In this document: positions 24,354 to 37,472 of the stretch, piece after piece | Layout: each line of letters opens with the position of its first letter | Numbering within the stretch: the stretch's first letter is position 1 | Origin: Amyelois transitella | Lineage: Eukaryota > Arthropoda > Insecta > Lepidoptera > Pyralidae | DNA length: 64,000 nt | Direction: 5' to 3' | Assembly: GCF_032362555.1 (NCBI RefSeq) | Contig: NC_083522.1 | Span: forward strand, 5,620,001-5,684,000 | The notes under the pieces: model-generated | Seen by the model: the letters and a program-made list of their open reading frames with translations, nothing else | Databases searched by the model: none | Told to the model about the DNA's origin: nothing | Position numbers and translations under genes: made by a program

Positions 24354-24855
24354 CATGATTTTTCCTATTTCTTTTAAAATAAATCAGGTTGATGTAATTA
24401 ATGCTCTAGATTAAAGGAAAAATATTTAAAAAAATCCTAGTATAAATAAGAATTTGAATTATTTAAAAAACAGTGATAAAAATTTACATCATTATACATT
24501 GTTACATATATAACTCATTACTAAATAAGTCAAAAGATATTGTTTACTTAATCTCCTTTATTCTAAATGATAATTTAAAAAACAATTATTATTTTTATTC
24601 AACCACAAATTAACTTCACATTGATTACACGAAATTGTGGAATAGCCTTTACATTTGGGAAATTTACACCGAAGTGACCTTTCTTTTTTTTTATTGTAAT
24701 TCTTCTTCTAGTAGACTGGTACTAGGGTTTTGTTGTACGCAATAGTCATTTATAAAGTTGCCAGCAACAACAAATTTAAAGTTTACAGTTTTTGAGTACC
24801 TTTTTTTCTTCACTAAATGTTATGATTGAAATTTCCATCACCATGCAAAGAAGGG
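24354..24855 (-). mobile_element. second piggyBac-family relic (502 bp) with TTAA flanks
   Basis: TTAA stands at 24350-24353 and 24856-24859. The ends read CCCTTCATTGCATG on the left and, inverted, CCCTTCTTTGCATG on the right. The termini differ from those of the element at 2149-3990, so this is another piggyBac family. Between them, on the minus strand, lies only the C-terminal zinc domain of a transposase (24558-24671). The rest of the transposase is gone. It is a deletion derivative that would depend on a partner for movement. Confidence 0.85.
24558..24671 (-). pseudogene. piggyBac transposase C-terminal zinc-ribbon remnant
   Basis: On the minus strand 37 codons read RCKFPKCKGYSTISCNQCEV then NLWLNKNNNCF and a stop after NYHLE. 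The spacing CxxxxC, CxxC, then a cysteine-containing tail parallels the other element's end (RCKFPKC, CQKCRVSLC, NCFYKYH). One expected cysteine is Trp here (NLWLN against SLCDT). In piggyBac this domain binds the transposon ends. The frame upstream is interrupted. Confidence 0.8.
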
Positions 24856-24859
24856 TTAA

Positions 24860-27130
24860 GCTTAGACGGAAAACAAATTGATTAGAGAGCGAGAGATAGA
24901 CATAGATAATTAAGAATACCTACGCATATAATATTTTACGGAGCTACGCCAAAGTTGAACAAACAGCAGTGGATTAACTGCCTTAGGACAATCGGAAATA
25001 TGTGGTGCGTTACGTGATCTTACGTTGATGATACATCATTTAGATCAACTTACATTTTGACCAACTCTCCAACGTAACCGTTAATGTCATGTTCTATCAT
25101 TGTCACTATTAATAAACTTTGAACTGTGATCATCATTATTTTAGGCCTCATTTGAGTACAGAACATATAGTTTAATAGCTATTAAATGATGCAAAGAAGG
25201 TCAGGCCCAGGGCGAGGGCTGGTCTTAAGTGCTCTGTGGTAATTACAAATCACGTTTCATTTCACCAGGTTCTTATTTTTAATTCCGTTGGTGATCCAAT
25301 CCGCATACGGATTAGGTACTTTCACATGAATCAAATTATAGATAGTCACGTTTTCCTGCATTTTTGAACCGTTTGGCATGAGCCATAGAGACATGAAAAT
25401 TTATGTTTCCTTACAATAGCACGTTTCGAGTAAATGTACTCAAAATTCCTTTTTCTTCGCCCCAAAATCAATGAAATCTCATATCAAATTTGCATCAAGA
25501 AAATGACTAAAAAATTTCGATTCATAATGACCAATTCCATTTATATTGAGACTGTAAACAATTCTCGGTAATTCATTTGTTTTAAATAGACTGCCAAGAC
25601 AAAGTTCACGCGAACATTAACAATTTTCTGTCCGTTTATCATAGCTTAGTTTAAATCAATCATCAAGAAAACATATTGCTTGCATCAGTCTTGTATAGTG
25701 TTGTTCCTAAATGTGTTTCGAGATCCAGTGGGTTGGTGATTCATCAAGTAATGGTCATATTTGCCATGTAATATTGCACTGACGACCTGCCTAGCGTAAA
25801 TAGTTAGTACTCGTAATCGTCCAAGTAACCCACTCCGGGGGTCTCAAGTCGTAGGCCAAATGAAGAACATATTCGGTTTATATAATGTGAACGGTTCTAT
25901 GTGGGTTTTTCTTGATATAATTATTCGTTTCTAAATGGGATTTGATTGATACATATCAAAAACAACAGGCTTATTATCACGAAAAGCTTATTGTTCATCA
26001 TGTTACAAACATTCTTCGGTGTACTACTTACTCCCCAAAAAAAAAACAAAATTTAACCTAGTTTGCAAATTTGATATTTTTTAAAACATGATGAAGTGTC
26101 TTATACTTATACATACTTCTTTATTACAAAGGTAAGAAATAAAACAATATGTTGACTCAATAACAATACGCGTCTTTCTCCATTACAGAGGTACCTACAG
26201 TAAAAGTTTACTTAGTTGATTGTAAATTACAGGAAGAACAAATTCTTCTATTAGCCATCTATGTTTATAAAGATAAATAAATTTGCCTTTATCATCATGT
26301 TTCTTCGATATGCTAAATCGAAGAAATCTTTTGAAAAGGTTTTGTAAACATTACCCACATCGATGCAAACTCTTACTAGCGTTGATTTTACTAACATTAG
26401 ATTACCATTTGCCTTTTTAAATAGCTTTCTAACACTTTGTAATGATACCACCTGTGGATTGGCGAGGAATGTTTGAGATGATACCTCTTTGTACATGTAG
26501 CATAAAAGTAACAAGGACAAATGTACAAAGTATTATGTTGGCCAATTCTTGTTTCGCTTTCAAAAACTAAATTTTCTGGCAATATTGAGATTTTTGTATT
26601 ATCTCTCATCTTTGCTGTACAGTAAAGTTGTGAACTTAGTTAAGGAGGTTCAAGAAAACCTCAAATAAATTAGAAATGGTTATATGATATGCCATAATTT
26701 AGCATAATAATCCAATAGCGAGATACTTCCCTGCAAATATGTGACTGAGTGAGTACACTTTAGTCCTAAAACTCAAATCCTATAGTTATTCAAACGATAT
26801 TTTTAGCATAAGACAGTAAATAAGTACCTACAAAAATTGAAACAATTTAATATTGAAATAAAGTAAAAGATTAACTATTTTGATATAACTGAGAAACTGT
26901 TAGAAAAGTAGAGCTTATTTATTGTCTGGCAGTCTATTCTTAAAACACTTTCACATTATTTATCTTATCATACTTAAAAAAATATATTTGCGACCATTGG
27001 CATTTCACGAACGCACAATTTTGCCAGTGATTACATTTGCTATAATGCCCACATTATATGTATCCTAAATGATCGATTAAATAACAACGTAAAGATACAA
27101 ATTAATTAACATAAACTTTTTTTATACAAT
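24860..27130. other. AT-rich stretch, no gene recognised
   Basis: Two overlapping minus-strand frames (26251-26520 and 26397-26609) have ordinary AT-rich composition and no recognisable domain. No coding or structural signal is supported here. Confidence 0.45.
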
Positions 27131-27138
27131 AAAGCAAT

Positions 27139-27300
27139 GAATTGCAGAAGAGCACACCCGCGGCTTCGACTTCGTAAAAATAAAATCCCTTCCCGCGAGA
27201 AGTACGGAAAATACAAATTCTTAGTGTCTCAAATTTCATATCAACCCAGCGGTTTGGGCTGTGCGCAATTGGCAGACATAGGTAGGCCTGCTAATTATTC
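27139..27300 (+). repeat. RTE-like tail fragment
   Basis: CACACCCGCGGCTTCGAC, AAAATCCCTTCCCGCG, AATTTCATATCAACCCAGCG and TTTGGGCTGTGCGC correspond to the tail family at 22791 and 31425. The 78-codon frame across it is chance. Confidence 0.55.
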
Positions 27301-27447
27301 AGCATCTGCTTTTATAATCTACGTTTTAGGTTCGCGTATATATTATAATCTATACGACGAGTATGTTACTTGAATTATGACTTAGTATGTACCTATACCA
27401 ATCCCAGATTATCGATGAATGATTTCTTTTTAATTAAAGTAAAAGCC

Positions 27448-27516
27448 GTGTAAAACAATATAACAGTATTAGGTACAATTGCTTGATATTTAAGCAATTG
27501 TAATACTGTTTTACAC
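27448..27516. repeat. 69-nt imperfect hairpin
   Basis: The arms GTGTAAAACA...GTATTA...CAATTGCTT and AAGCAATTGTAATACTG then TTTTACAC pair around a seven-base loop, with an eight-base bulge and a four-base bulge on the 5' side. It could be a collapsed MITE or a foldback; a small-RNA precursor cannot be excluded. Confidence 0.5.
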
Positions 27517-27854
27517 TGCAACGGGTCAAAAATTACATACTTTTACACGAAGAATTTATTATTATGTAAAGAGCAGGTAGCTAAACAACCTCCATGTATC
27601 ATAGTGTAGAATTAAAACGCCTGTTAGACCATGTCCCTCGCTATATAATTAACATGCTTCATTAAATAACATTGTAACTTGTTATGTAATTGTTCACCTT
27701 AGACATTACTTTCTTTTCAAAAACAGAGATACGAATAGATAAACGATTCTTAATTATCTAAGGTTTATTGAGGTTATTACTTTGAACTAGGGGACGCCCA
27801 CGTAATAAAGTATATATTGTATATGTCGCTTGCTCCTTGCTACAGAACATCTTT

Positions 27855-27896
27855 ATTATAATTTTAAGTACCTATGTAGGTACTTAAAATTATAAT
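27855..27896. repeat. perfect 42-bp palindrome (20-bp arms, 2-bp centre)
   Basis: ATTATAATTTTAAGTACCTA and its exact inverse flank TG. No coding nearby. It may be a very small foldback element or a replication slip product. Confidence 0.75.
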
Positions 27897-27899
27897 ACG

Positions 27900-30800
27900 C
27901 TTAAAAAAAAAGCCTTTTATATATTATAAATGATAAAAAATTATAAATTAAAGTCCCCCAATTTTCTCTATCTGTATGTATGCGCTAATATCGGCAAATT
28001 GTGGACGGATTTTGTTCCTGTTAGACATGTTGGGTTTTTAAGAAATGTTTATATCCGTAACTGCTATTCTTGGGGGCGGGTCTCTAGTGTTTTTAAATGA
28101 CGTTAAGGCAACCGGAAAGGAAAATATTATAACATAGTACTTCCCTGCTACCAGCGAATTCATTCATTGAAAATAGGTATAATATTTGACTAAATAGCGG
28201 TTGGTACATATTTTTTTCGAAAGGTTAATCGAAACACATTCGCTAATCGTTCGCTAAAGTCGTAATGATTTCGTAACGTGCAGTCGTAAGCATTTTTTGC
28301 ACTGGCCATGCAGAAAAAAAGCCAACAACTCAAAAAAAAATAAAACCTGCTGAGCCTATCTTATGTGATCGTATTAAAAATATGTGACAATCGATTTCGA
28401 AAAGTTACGTATTTGGTAAGTAGTTAATCAAGTTGTGACATCGTACTGTTACAGTTTTAAAAATTGAAAGGTGACAGACTACTTGCCTTTATTTTCACCA
28501 ACGCCTTTAAAGGGTCTGGGTATGGTAAGACAACATGTAAGTAGGTACATAGGTGTTACTTTTGATAGTTTGAGAAATAAATATACATGAGAAAAATCAT
28601 ACAGAACTTTTTATAAAATTAAATATAAATATAATAAATACATATAAATGTAATAGAAATATTAATACTACGGTTACAAGGTATGTATTAATAAAAAACC
28701 TGGTAGCAAATACTTATAAAATTAATTGTTACTGCCAGTAAAATTTCAATTGTAAAATAATCGTGTCCATCTTCTTGAAACAACATAACAATCACGAGAA
28801 ACGGCCCAGATAAGATTCTTGTACGCCAGTTTGCATTTAATAACTCGCTCGATGTATCCGCGATCAGTAAAAGTATATTTGAAACATGTGGCTCATTTAC
28901 ATGAAACACACTATGTCTCCCATTCTTACTGATCGTGTACACTGAATTTTGAACCAACAGCAAAGTTCTGAAATAACTTCGTAAATTGGTTTGATTATTA
29001 CATAATTATATGTTGAATATAAACTCATTTCACAATCATATTTCATTTCTTCTAGCAGACCCATAAATAGAAAAGCATAAATCATCTGCCAATTATACCT
29101 ATTATTTTGAATAATATAAGTACCTATTCGAAATATTCCAAAAACATTTCATAAAAATTTTAAGTTCTCATAAAAAGTTCATACTTTTGACTTGATCTTT
29201 CACCGCAACATTTGATCTAATTAAAGGTCTTGATTGTGGTGTCACTCACACTTCGGTAGTTTGTCACATCTAGGTTTAATTTGTTAAAATATAGACAAAG
29301 GCGCATACTTGAAATTGCACAAAAAGAGTAAACATAGAAAGTATTTCAATTAAGGACTAAATGTAGATTTAGTACACCTATATTCAAATTATAGGTACAG
29401 TTATTTTCTCTTCAATATGATGTTATGTAATTTTTAAACCTTTTATGCAATGCCAATCAAAAATTCACCAACTCCCTCGTGATAAATTAAATTGACGTTA
29501 TCATCTAAGAATAACTCGCTTTATTTTGTGTTTAATGTCTAATGGATGACGATCGCCTTTAGCTAAAACTTTGAAATGATAACCCAGCCTGGGTTGTAGC
29601 CACGATGTAACCGAGTTTATGTCGGGATATTAATGATTTAGTATTTCGGGGAAATTTCGGGAGGTGAGAAGTTCATTTTCTAGCAATCTTAAAAAAGGCA
29701 CTCATTAAAGTGCGTCAAGCCACATAATATGAGAGCGAACTAAAATGCCTACTAACAATTTATTTATTATTATTGGTTAATAATAAATTAAAACATATTA
29801 TTCTAGGCCTACTTTATAAAAAATTTGTAGTTAGTAAATATTTTGCTTACGAATAACATTTAAGTACGAGTATAAGTAGTATCAAGTAAAACGAAACTCG
29901 TTTTGTTATAAACGTTTAAAAGACTGAACACATTATTCAGAGCTAGATCTTGGTTGATTATACATCGATTGATAGTAGAATAGTCCCCCTAATGCTTAGT
30001 AGAGCGTACCGCCAAGGGGAATCGTCTACTAATGACTATACTTGTAGACTTTCTAGGAATTTATGTTGAGGTATGGAGTTTTTTTTTTTTTTTGCCGGAA
30101 ACGTTTGGATATTAGCGGGATCCGGAGAATTGGGAACATCAAATAATTTTGTTTTAAAGCAACGGCCGTGACCTTTGGACGGAAATCCTAATCAAGTTCG
30201 GACCATGATTGTACCACTCAAAAGAGTTGGTCCCTATTTAGATAGGTGTTGAAAATCCCATGACAAAAATGTAAGATATTGATTTGTGTATCAATCACGT
30301 CTTCATCCCTTACAGGGTTGACATTGAAAATAGGCTGGAAAAGACGAAAAGAAAAAAAGGCCGTCACGGCCAGCCCCCATAGTATGGCAAGCGCGACGCT
30401 GTTTTTGTCGCGTGAAAACCTTTCGCTGTTTCGCTTTTCATTGTAACGTGAAATGGGATAATAACAACTAGTTGGTTGGCAGCTAGTTGGTTGTAATGGT
30501 CGAATTGATAATTAGCTACAGACAGGTTGCGAGCCTAACGCCTTAAAAAATCCGCCTTTCCTATTGACTTTTTTAATTTGCATGGGAAGAGAAGCAGCTG
30601 GCAAACACAATTTTTTTTCTTTCCTAAACAAGCATGAAGCTTGAATGAAGCTATATAGGTACATATATACAGTCTTATATAAAGATAACGAGAAGTGTAT
30701 GCTGCGTGAAGTTATGTATAGGAACAAAAAAATATCCTTCCTACTCGCGAGCGTATAGATTGCGTCGGTGTTTATTCATTGTGGTAAAAAACAGCCAAGT

Positions 30801-31420
30801 GCGAGTCAGACTTGCACACTAAGGATTATAAACATACAAATTCTCTATCTCTTTTAAAAAAATGAAGGAATATGTCTTCTCAAAGTTAGAGAATTTTTGC
30901 GTGCACGAAGTCGTGGATCAAAGATAGTCCATCATATAATTGCTAATGATATCTACATTGCTATTGTTATCTTCACGTACGTCTAGATTTCCGCAGCCCG
31001 TGAGAAACCCTGCTAGGCCTGACCTACTGAAACCTTCAACAATAAAATTAAAAAATAATTACGAGCATTTAGTGATTAAAGAAAATTCAGAACATGAAAT
31101 AGGAATTTGCTATTCGTTTGATTACATAACGGTATTTTTTAGGTAGCTACTAAATGTAAACAATCTCAATACGTCTTTTTTGTAGAAAAATATATTTTTA
31201 AATCTTATTACAGCCATGAGAAATAAAAGCTAAATGGAATACGTCAAACAACATCTGTTTACTTTTGCTATTAACCGTATTTTATTTCAGAAATGTATTT
31301 TACAACAAAAAAGACGAGTATAAAGATTGTATCAAGATAAGTATCAAGATTGTTTATTCGAGTACCTTAAGGAATGTCTTACTTAGCAAAACGATTTGCT
31401 TTAGTTTTTTAGGTAACTCA
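27900..31420. other. gene-poor stretch
   Basis: The minus-strand frames at 28688-28963 and 28897-29085 overlap and show no known domain. A 15-16 T run lies near 30080. Short GC-richer pieces near 30100-30200 are unassigned. A half MITE is listed at 30371-30470. Confidence 0.4.
30371..30470. mobile_element. MITE family M2, left half only
   Basis: CAGCCCCCATAGTATGGC, AAGCGCGACGCTGTTTTTGT, CGCGTGAAAA and CGCTGTTTCGCTTTTCA match the left half of the complete copy at 43318-43465. The right terminus is missing. Confidence 0.6.
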
Positions 31421-31424
31421 AAGT

Positions 31425-31600
31425 ACGCCCGCTTGAAATGAAAAATCCCGTAATTTTTCTTCCCGCGGATTTGCGTGAAATGCTCTATTGACACACCTCT
31501 TGGTCACTTAAGGAACGTACATATCACGTACAATTTCAAATCTCTTGACCTAACGGTTTGGACTGTGCGTTAATATGTCAGTCAGTCAGTTAAGTTTGTA
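31425..31600 (+). repeat. RTE-like tail fragment
   Basis: GTACGCCCGCTTGAAATG, AAAAATCCCGTAATTTTTCT, CCTAACGGTTTGGACTGTGC and ATATGTCAGTCAGTCAG follow the tail family order seen at 22791. Confidence 0.5.
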
Positions 31601-32081
31601 GTCCAATGTCCAAGATAAAATATGTTTTATAAAACTTTTCAGTTTTATAGCTTAGACATAGGAATAACATGATATGTTACAAAATCAGTCCTACGAGAGC
31701 TGTCTCGGCTGCGATGTTTTTTTGTTCACGCAGAAAAAGTCACAGGTAATAATAATTGAACATATTTTGACACTCTTGATACTTCGACAGACAGACACGG
31801 CAATAACAATAATCCTCATAGGCTCTGTCACAGCTACCGTTGCTATCTAGTGGTTACTTTCGTTTATATCTCAATTTGAATTTCAAATTGGTGACATAAA
31901 TAGCGACTAAGAATTTTGATCTACTTTTTTACCTTGAAATTATTTGTTTGCGACAATAACATAACATTTGCGAATTATAGCAATAATTTTTATCCTTATT
32001 AAAATTTTAGGGTAGTTAAGAATCAGATAACTTAAAATTGTTTTACATAACGTTTCCATACAAAAGACATCAACGCCACAC

Positions 32082-32116
32082 TGTTCTAATATAATTATTA
32101 CAATTATATTAGAACA
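32082..32116. repeat. 35-bp hairpin with 15-bp perfect arms
   Basis: TGTTCTAATATAATT and its inverse enclose ATTAC. It is AT-rich and may be chance or a tiny foldback. Confidence 0.5.
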
Positions 32117-33171
32117 ATTATTAATAAAATACAACATTTTATAATATTTTGAGTCATTATGGATTATCAAAAATACCAAAAGACTTTGCTCTTAACTTTA
32201 CGGTGTTCTGCAAACTTTTTTTATAAATTGACTAATATCCTGATGAAAGGTAAGTACCTAAGCAATCGGAAAAACCTATATTCTTAGTTGAAATACAATT
32301 TCTTTTTGGAATGTGCCAAAATATCATTAAAATTTCACACGATCAACTAACTCATAATAATATATACATCTAGAACAGAAAACAGAACTGACGCGTTTTT
32401 TAGCATAAGTCACAGGTTTTTTTTGCGATATAAATAATTTGGAATAAATAATTCATGAGCCAGTTTGATCGAGAGGTCATCTGAATAACCAAGTATAGTT
32501 CTCAGAGATCCTAAAGTCATTACGAGACTTGACTGCAATATGAATCGGATGCCTTTCTCCATCAACCGATTCTAACTTCGGATTATACTTATTTATCTTA
32601 GTGCGGACTGCGAGATTAAGAAGATTAAGTTTTTATGTAGGAAGATAAAAAAGATAGGTACATATTTGATAACCTTTTGAATGAATAAATAAATTGAAAA
32701 ATACGTATGCTAGAATCGTATATCGATGAGATCATGCCTTTATTCCGAAGGGGTAGGCAGAGAGTACATATCGAGGTCCAAATTCACAAAGGCACATCAA
32801 GATTTCATAAATTATTAGTTTTACTATTAAATCAGACTACTAAGACTTAGTCGAAAATTACAAAATTATACCTATCTGTTTGCTAAATTTCAGAGAATTC
32901 TGTTCCACGGTTAAGACTATATTAAAGTTTCAGACTTTTTCCCATTAAATTTAGATACAGAATAAAGTCGAGGTAAATTTCCAGAATAGGGCGACTGTTG
33001 TTTGTTGGCTGATGTTCAAACCTTTGATCCACATGATGAGTATTTCCATTCCTGATACGTTTATTTACAGTAAGCCAAAGACGTTTTAGGAATCCAATAG
33101 TTAACTAGTTTAGTTCTCACGACCAATATTAGGTTATTTTCCTCTTAAGTAGGTATTTATTAATATACTAG

Positions 33172-33440
33172 CTTTTACCTACAGCTTCGCTCTCGTGAAT
33201 TTCGCGCCATCTAAAATCTACAAAAAGCGACGAAATTAACGTCACCTACGAAAGTATTCAGGGTTTTGCAAATGCCACAGGATATATAGATTTATCGTGA
33301 TGAAAGGAACCCCATGTCCTTCTCAAGACTCTTAATTGTGTATACGTGATATTTCAAGAAAATTAATTCAGAATAAAACCCGTGAAGAGGTAACAAACAA
33401 ACAAAAATACTACTTTCGCATTTATAATACTAGTTGATAT
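33172..33440 (+). repeat. RTE-like tail fragment with a longer body
   Basis: ACTAGCTTTTACCTACAGC, TTCGCTCTCGTGAATTTCGC, then CCACAGGATATATAGATTTA and a terminal TTCGCATTTATAATACTAG are typical of the insect 'CTAGC...CGCCCGCG' retroelement tails. No coding is left. Confidence 0.5.
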
Positions 33441-34021
33441 TGGGATTTGTCTGTATACTAAAACAAAAGGAGCTTATATTTGAGCCTCGTGTTTCGTCGC
33501 CTAGAATAGATAGAAAAAAAAGCAGAGAAAAAGATAAAGTAATGAAGATAGATCCCTCAATTTCCAACTACTCTTAATTTCGTAATCACAAATTGGTTTG
33601 TTAGATTGATACTACCTTACATATTAAACGGACGAGACTGCCCTAATGACCTATGGTGCAAATAAATCAAGTGTGAAATATCAACAAAGATTTATAACCA
33701 GAAGTAGTTAACCCATCAGTCCAAAAGTGACAGATTTAGAATACGCGTATTTTTAACTTTTCGCAGTCATCAATCATTAATAATGGCTGCCTATATAAAT
33801 AGTTAAACATTTAGTTTAGCGAGAACCACAAAACTAAAACTGTAAATCTATGAGATTTATGTAAAGTTAATATTTCTAAGTACTAAATAAAAAATGAGTG
33901 AGTGAAACTGCCTTACAAAAATGCTGGAAAAATTTCCAAAAAAGAGAAAATGCTTCCATCCTGCTCTGGTAGCGATGAGAAAACATAGCGTATGCCACCC
34001 AGCTGCTTTTATTCCCGTGCA

Positions 34022-34195
34022 ATCAAGGGATAGGCTTACAAACTTGGGATTTTTCTTCAGGCGTTGGACTAGCCTGTCACTATTTGAATCTCAATTTCAT
34101 CATTAAGCCATACAGCTGAACATTTGTTTTAGTATTTTCTAGATAATTGCCTCTGTCTACCCCGCATTATATGTATGTAGGTATGTATGTATCTT
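34022..34195 (+). repeat. SINE-like repeat S1
   Basis: CAAGGGATAGGCTTACAAAC, TTGGGATTTTTCTTCAGGCG, CTAGCCTGTCACTATTTGAA, CTCTGTCTACCCCGCATT and a (GTAT)n tail. The 61-codon frame across it is not a gene. Confidence 0.65.
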
Positions 34196-34199
34196 AAAA

Positions 34200-37100
34200 T
34201 TTTAATAGTGAGGTACCTACTTACAAGTGAAATTTTCCGGATATAGGTGCAGCAAAGGATAACTCGTATTATTCGTAGAACTGTCATAAACTGATACATG
34301 AATTTGCATTTCATCTTGGAAATACATTTAGACTTACATAGATTATATACAAAAAATTATGAGTTTTGAATAAACTTGCATTTGATATGTAACTAATATA
34401 GCTTAGTGTTTATTATTTAAAGAAGAGGCGAGACATTTTCTGTTTACGACATCCATATGATTCGAACGTTTAAGACCTAGAGAAACATATATTACATTGC
34501 AGAAACGACGAAGATGTTAATCTAGCCAATCAAATGATAAACGTCTCAGCAGGGGTCTGTGACTAGCAATATGATCGAATACTGATGTCTTTCAGACATA
34601 CAGGGTTAAAATTAACCATACAATGGTCATGATCTTATCAAGGTCCAAAAGGGCTAAGAATAATGCACAAATTACAATCGATTGATGATACAACATTCTA
34701 ATAATCAATAGATTTGAAGGATGATATGATGAAGGCTGTTTATGCACAATACTAGATATTGCCAAATATCTGAGACAATCGCATTCAAATCAGATCATAG
34801 TTTCCCTAGTATAAACATACAGACAGTCAGAAATTCTAAAAAATCACATTGTTGCCTTCTGTTATTGTTATATACATATTTAGATCTTTCATATCGATTT
34901 TCTGGCAATACCTTAACAGACATCGGTCAGTTTCAATTTTATTATGGATATGGATGGATTACTTTAATGTCCTTAATCTCGCCGACGTAAGCAAGAGTGT
35001 TTTTTTCCTGTAGCTTCAAAGTACTCGACTTACTTACTACACTTACGAAATCTCTAGAAATGTCTTTTACTCAGGTTTATTCGTAGTAGTTAGTTTATAC
35101 TTAAGGGACTACCAAAACATGAAAATTAGTTATCGAAAAAAGATAATGTGAGTTTTTACTTAATTAGAAAGACCACTTATTTTATTTCCGACACGCAATG
35201 TAAGAAGAAAGATGAGGTGTTGATAGCCGACACAAAAAATTGACCAGATGACAGCAAAATTGTATAACGTGCACGCTAATCTCATGTTATCTGATAAGTT
35301 TTCCTCACACTAGTTTATACTCTTCTTAAGCGCAATGTGGTGTGAGAGCGTAAGGCATGAAATTGGAATTTATTATGTTTTATTATTTTATGCATTTTCT
35401 AAATCAGTATTTTCGAGACCGTTGGTTCTGTCTACCCCGTAACGGACGGAGACATGATATGTGTATTTATTACAAGGAATATTGAAATTGCATGTATTGG
35501 AAATAAATATCGATTTTTTTGGTATTTACTAAAACCATTAAAATAAAGTTGTAACTTGGAACTTTATCTTATAAAACTTTGAAAAGTAAATGTTGCATAA
35601 AATGAAGTTGAAAATAATGCAATCAAAGCTCCATATCTTTATGTCCTTTTTTGTAGTGAACTCAACATGAAATGGTGAGTTTTGGTTCGGTATACAACAG
35701 CAATGAAGAGATGGTAAATTGCACGAGTATTTGCATATGGTCCCATCAAAGTATGTATAATTATTATGGTACTCTTAAATAGAGAAACTGCAAACATTTA
35801 GCACAAAACAAAGCAACAAAAATACAGCTGAAGTTCACACGGCCCGAACAACAGAAATCACTAAACAGTAGCCTAAATGTTTACACGCTACGACTTGCTT
35901 CTATAAAACATCCGCCGCCCGTACTTATGAAACGAAACACATTGACAAATGGAGAGAAAGTAACAGGAGAAGACCCAAAAGACACCACAAAATTGCATTA
36001 TAATAACTTCATTCTTTCATTTGCTTTAACATCAAAAGCTCGTAGACATTCTAATTCAATTTATTTCTTATGTAACCTTACGCAATGTGATATACAACTG
36101 TAAGATGTTATCATTTAGCAAATTGAACGCCTTAAATGTCATGATCATTCTCAGATCATGAATTAAATATGAAGATTTTAGACTTATGTGTACATAATTT
36201 AAATATCGTTTATTTGAAAACTATAAAATTGCCGGAAAAGGAAGTACCAAATACTTATTAAAAACGTTTTATTCCGATATTTTCACATTTAACCCATCTC
36301 TTATTTCACGTCCTATTGCCAAAGATTGCAAGTAAAAACTCTATATTCCTATAGGAAATAAGGATTGTTTATTTACGATTAACTTTAATGTTATTGCGCC
36401 AATACAGCGCAAAATTATATGTTTATATAAACATTCGTTAGAATTTTAGGTTTAGCATAAACACTACATAAAACGCGCATATATGGTAGAGCTAGGTCCA
36501 TTCATCGCTCATTTTATTGATTCCAATAGGTGACTTCATGGTTTCTTATCGCAACTTTCTAAGCGCCACAAAATACTACATTTAGGTCTAAAGGGCTCGA
36601 TCCAGATCCGAAGATCCTCTTGATCCAAGGAATGTCTCTATTGTGGAAATAACAGCGATCGCGGCATCGACAAACCATAAAGTCTATTACTAACATAAAA
36701 TTGCCCTTCAACAAAGACTAATTTATTTTATGTAGGTACAGAAAGGACTTGTTATTTTACCTAGTTGATTTGGCTTACAATTTTCGATATAGAATTCCAA
36801 TGAAAAACTGTTGATTTTAAAGTCTAAATTCTACTTATTGATAATGATCTAGACTATAACAAAACATTGATTTTCTTATTTATATATTTATGTACATCAA
36901 AAAAAAAGGACTTAAACTAAAGAGAAATTCAGAACAAGGGTACTACTTATTTAGTACATTAACTTACCAAAATGCAGTTGGTCATCATCATCACCTATAG
37001 TATTATATTGTAAGTCAATGGTAGTCGATTTTCTCACGGTGAGTAACCTAATTAAAATGTAACTTTAAAGGAACCTCACCACAACCACACCTAGGACCGG

Positions 37101-37240
37101 GAAACTGCCACCAGGACAAATTCCAGGCGTGCCAATTTCGTAATCCCGAATAAAAATAATGTAATTGTTCATTAATACGCGATTTTTAACATATACGCTT
37201 ACTTAATACTGTTTCCCCCAACATCCTTTTTCGCAGAAAT
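34200..37240. other. gene-poor stretch
   Basis: Apart from the S1 tail at 35404, no repeat or coding exon is clear. The GC-richer segment at 35830-35960 has no open frame worth calling. Confidence 0.4.
35404..35466 (+). repeat. SINE-like repeat S1, 3' end only
   Basis: TTTTCGAGACCGTTGGTTCT, GTCTACCCCGTAACGGACGG and AGACATGATATGTG match the family tail. Confidence 0.5.
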
Positions 37241-37472
37241 ATTTAAAGAAAGCTAACGATCACTACCTCAGCCATAACAAATTGGACCATATAAAAATCT
37301 TCGCAAATAACGACTCAATGCAAGAGAAGACACGTCTATACTCGTCCCTTTACTCTTTGACATGGACCACGATGTCTCCAAGTCGATCACGTCGCCTCCA
37401 GCCATTAGCGGGATGCTCTGATAGGCATCCGGAACGAGTACCATCATTACATAGCCGCCAAATGTTGTGGTG
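37241..37472 (+). other. candidate exon, unidentified
   Basis: A long pyrimidine tract ends in TTTTTCGCAG just before 37241. The phase-0 frame then stays open for 77 codons (KYLKKANDHYLSHNKLDHIK, then IFANNDSMQEKTRLY and a Ser/Arg-rich end) up to a GTGAGG donor-like site near 37472. The other two phases stop at once. The stretch is richer in G+C than its flanks. The antisense strand is also open over about 200 bases (contains MMVLVPDAYQSIPLMAGGDV), so the strand is uncertain. No family is recognised. Confidence 0.25.

Noticed and set aside
26251..26609. Two overlapping minus-strand frames of 89 and 70 codons.
   Set aside because: AT-rich, different frames, no domain; probably chance.
27500..27522. 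TAATACTG in the 3' arm of a hairpin, identical to the miR-8/miR-200 seed.
   Set aside because: Only the eight-base seed agrees; the following bases do not match miR-8, and the hairpin has bulges unlike that precursor.
28688..29085. Overlapping minus-strand frames with hydrophobic stretches, receptor-like at first sight.
   Set aside because: Hydrophobicity is usual for AT-rich translations, and no conserved motif or splice pattern was found.
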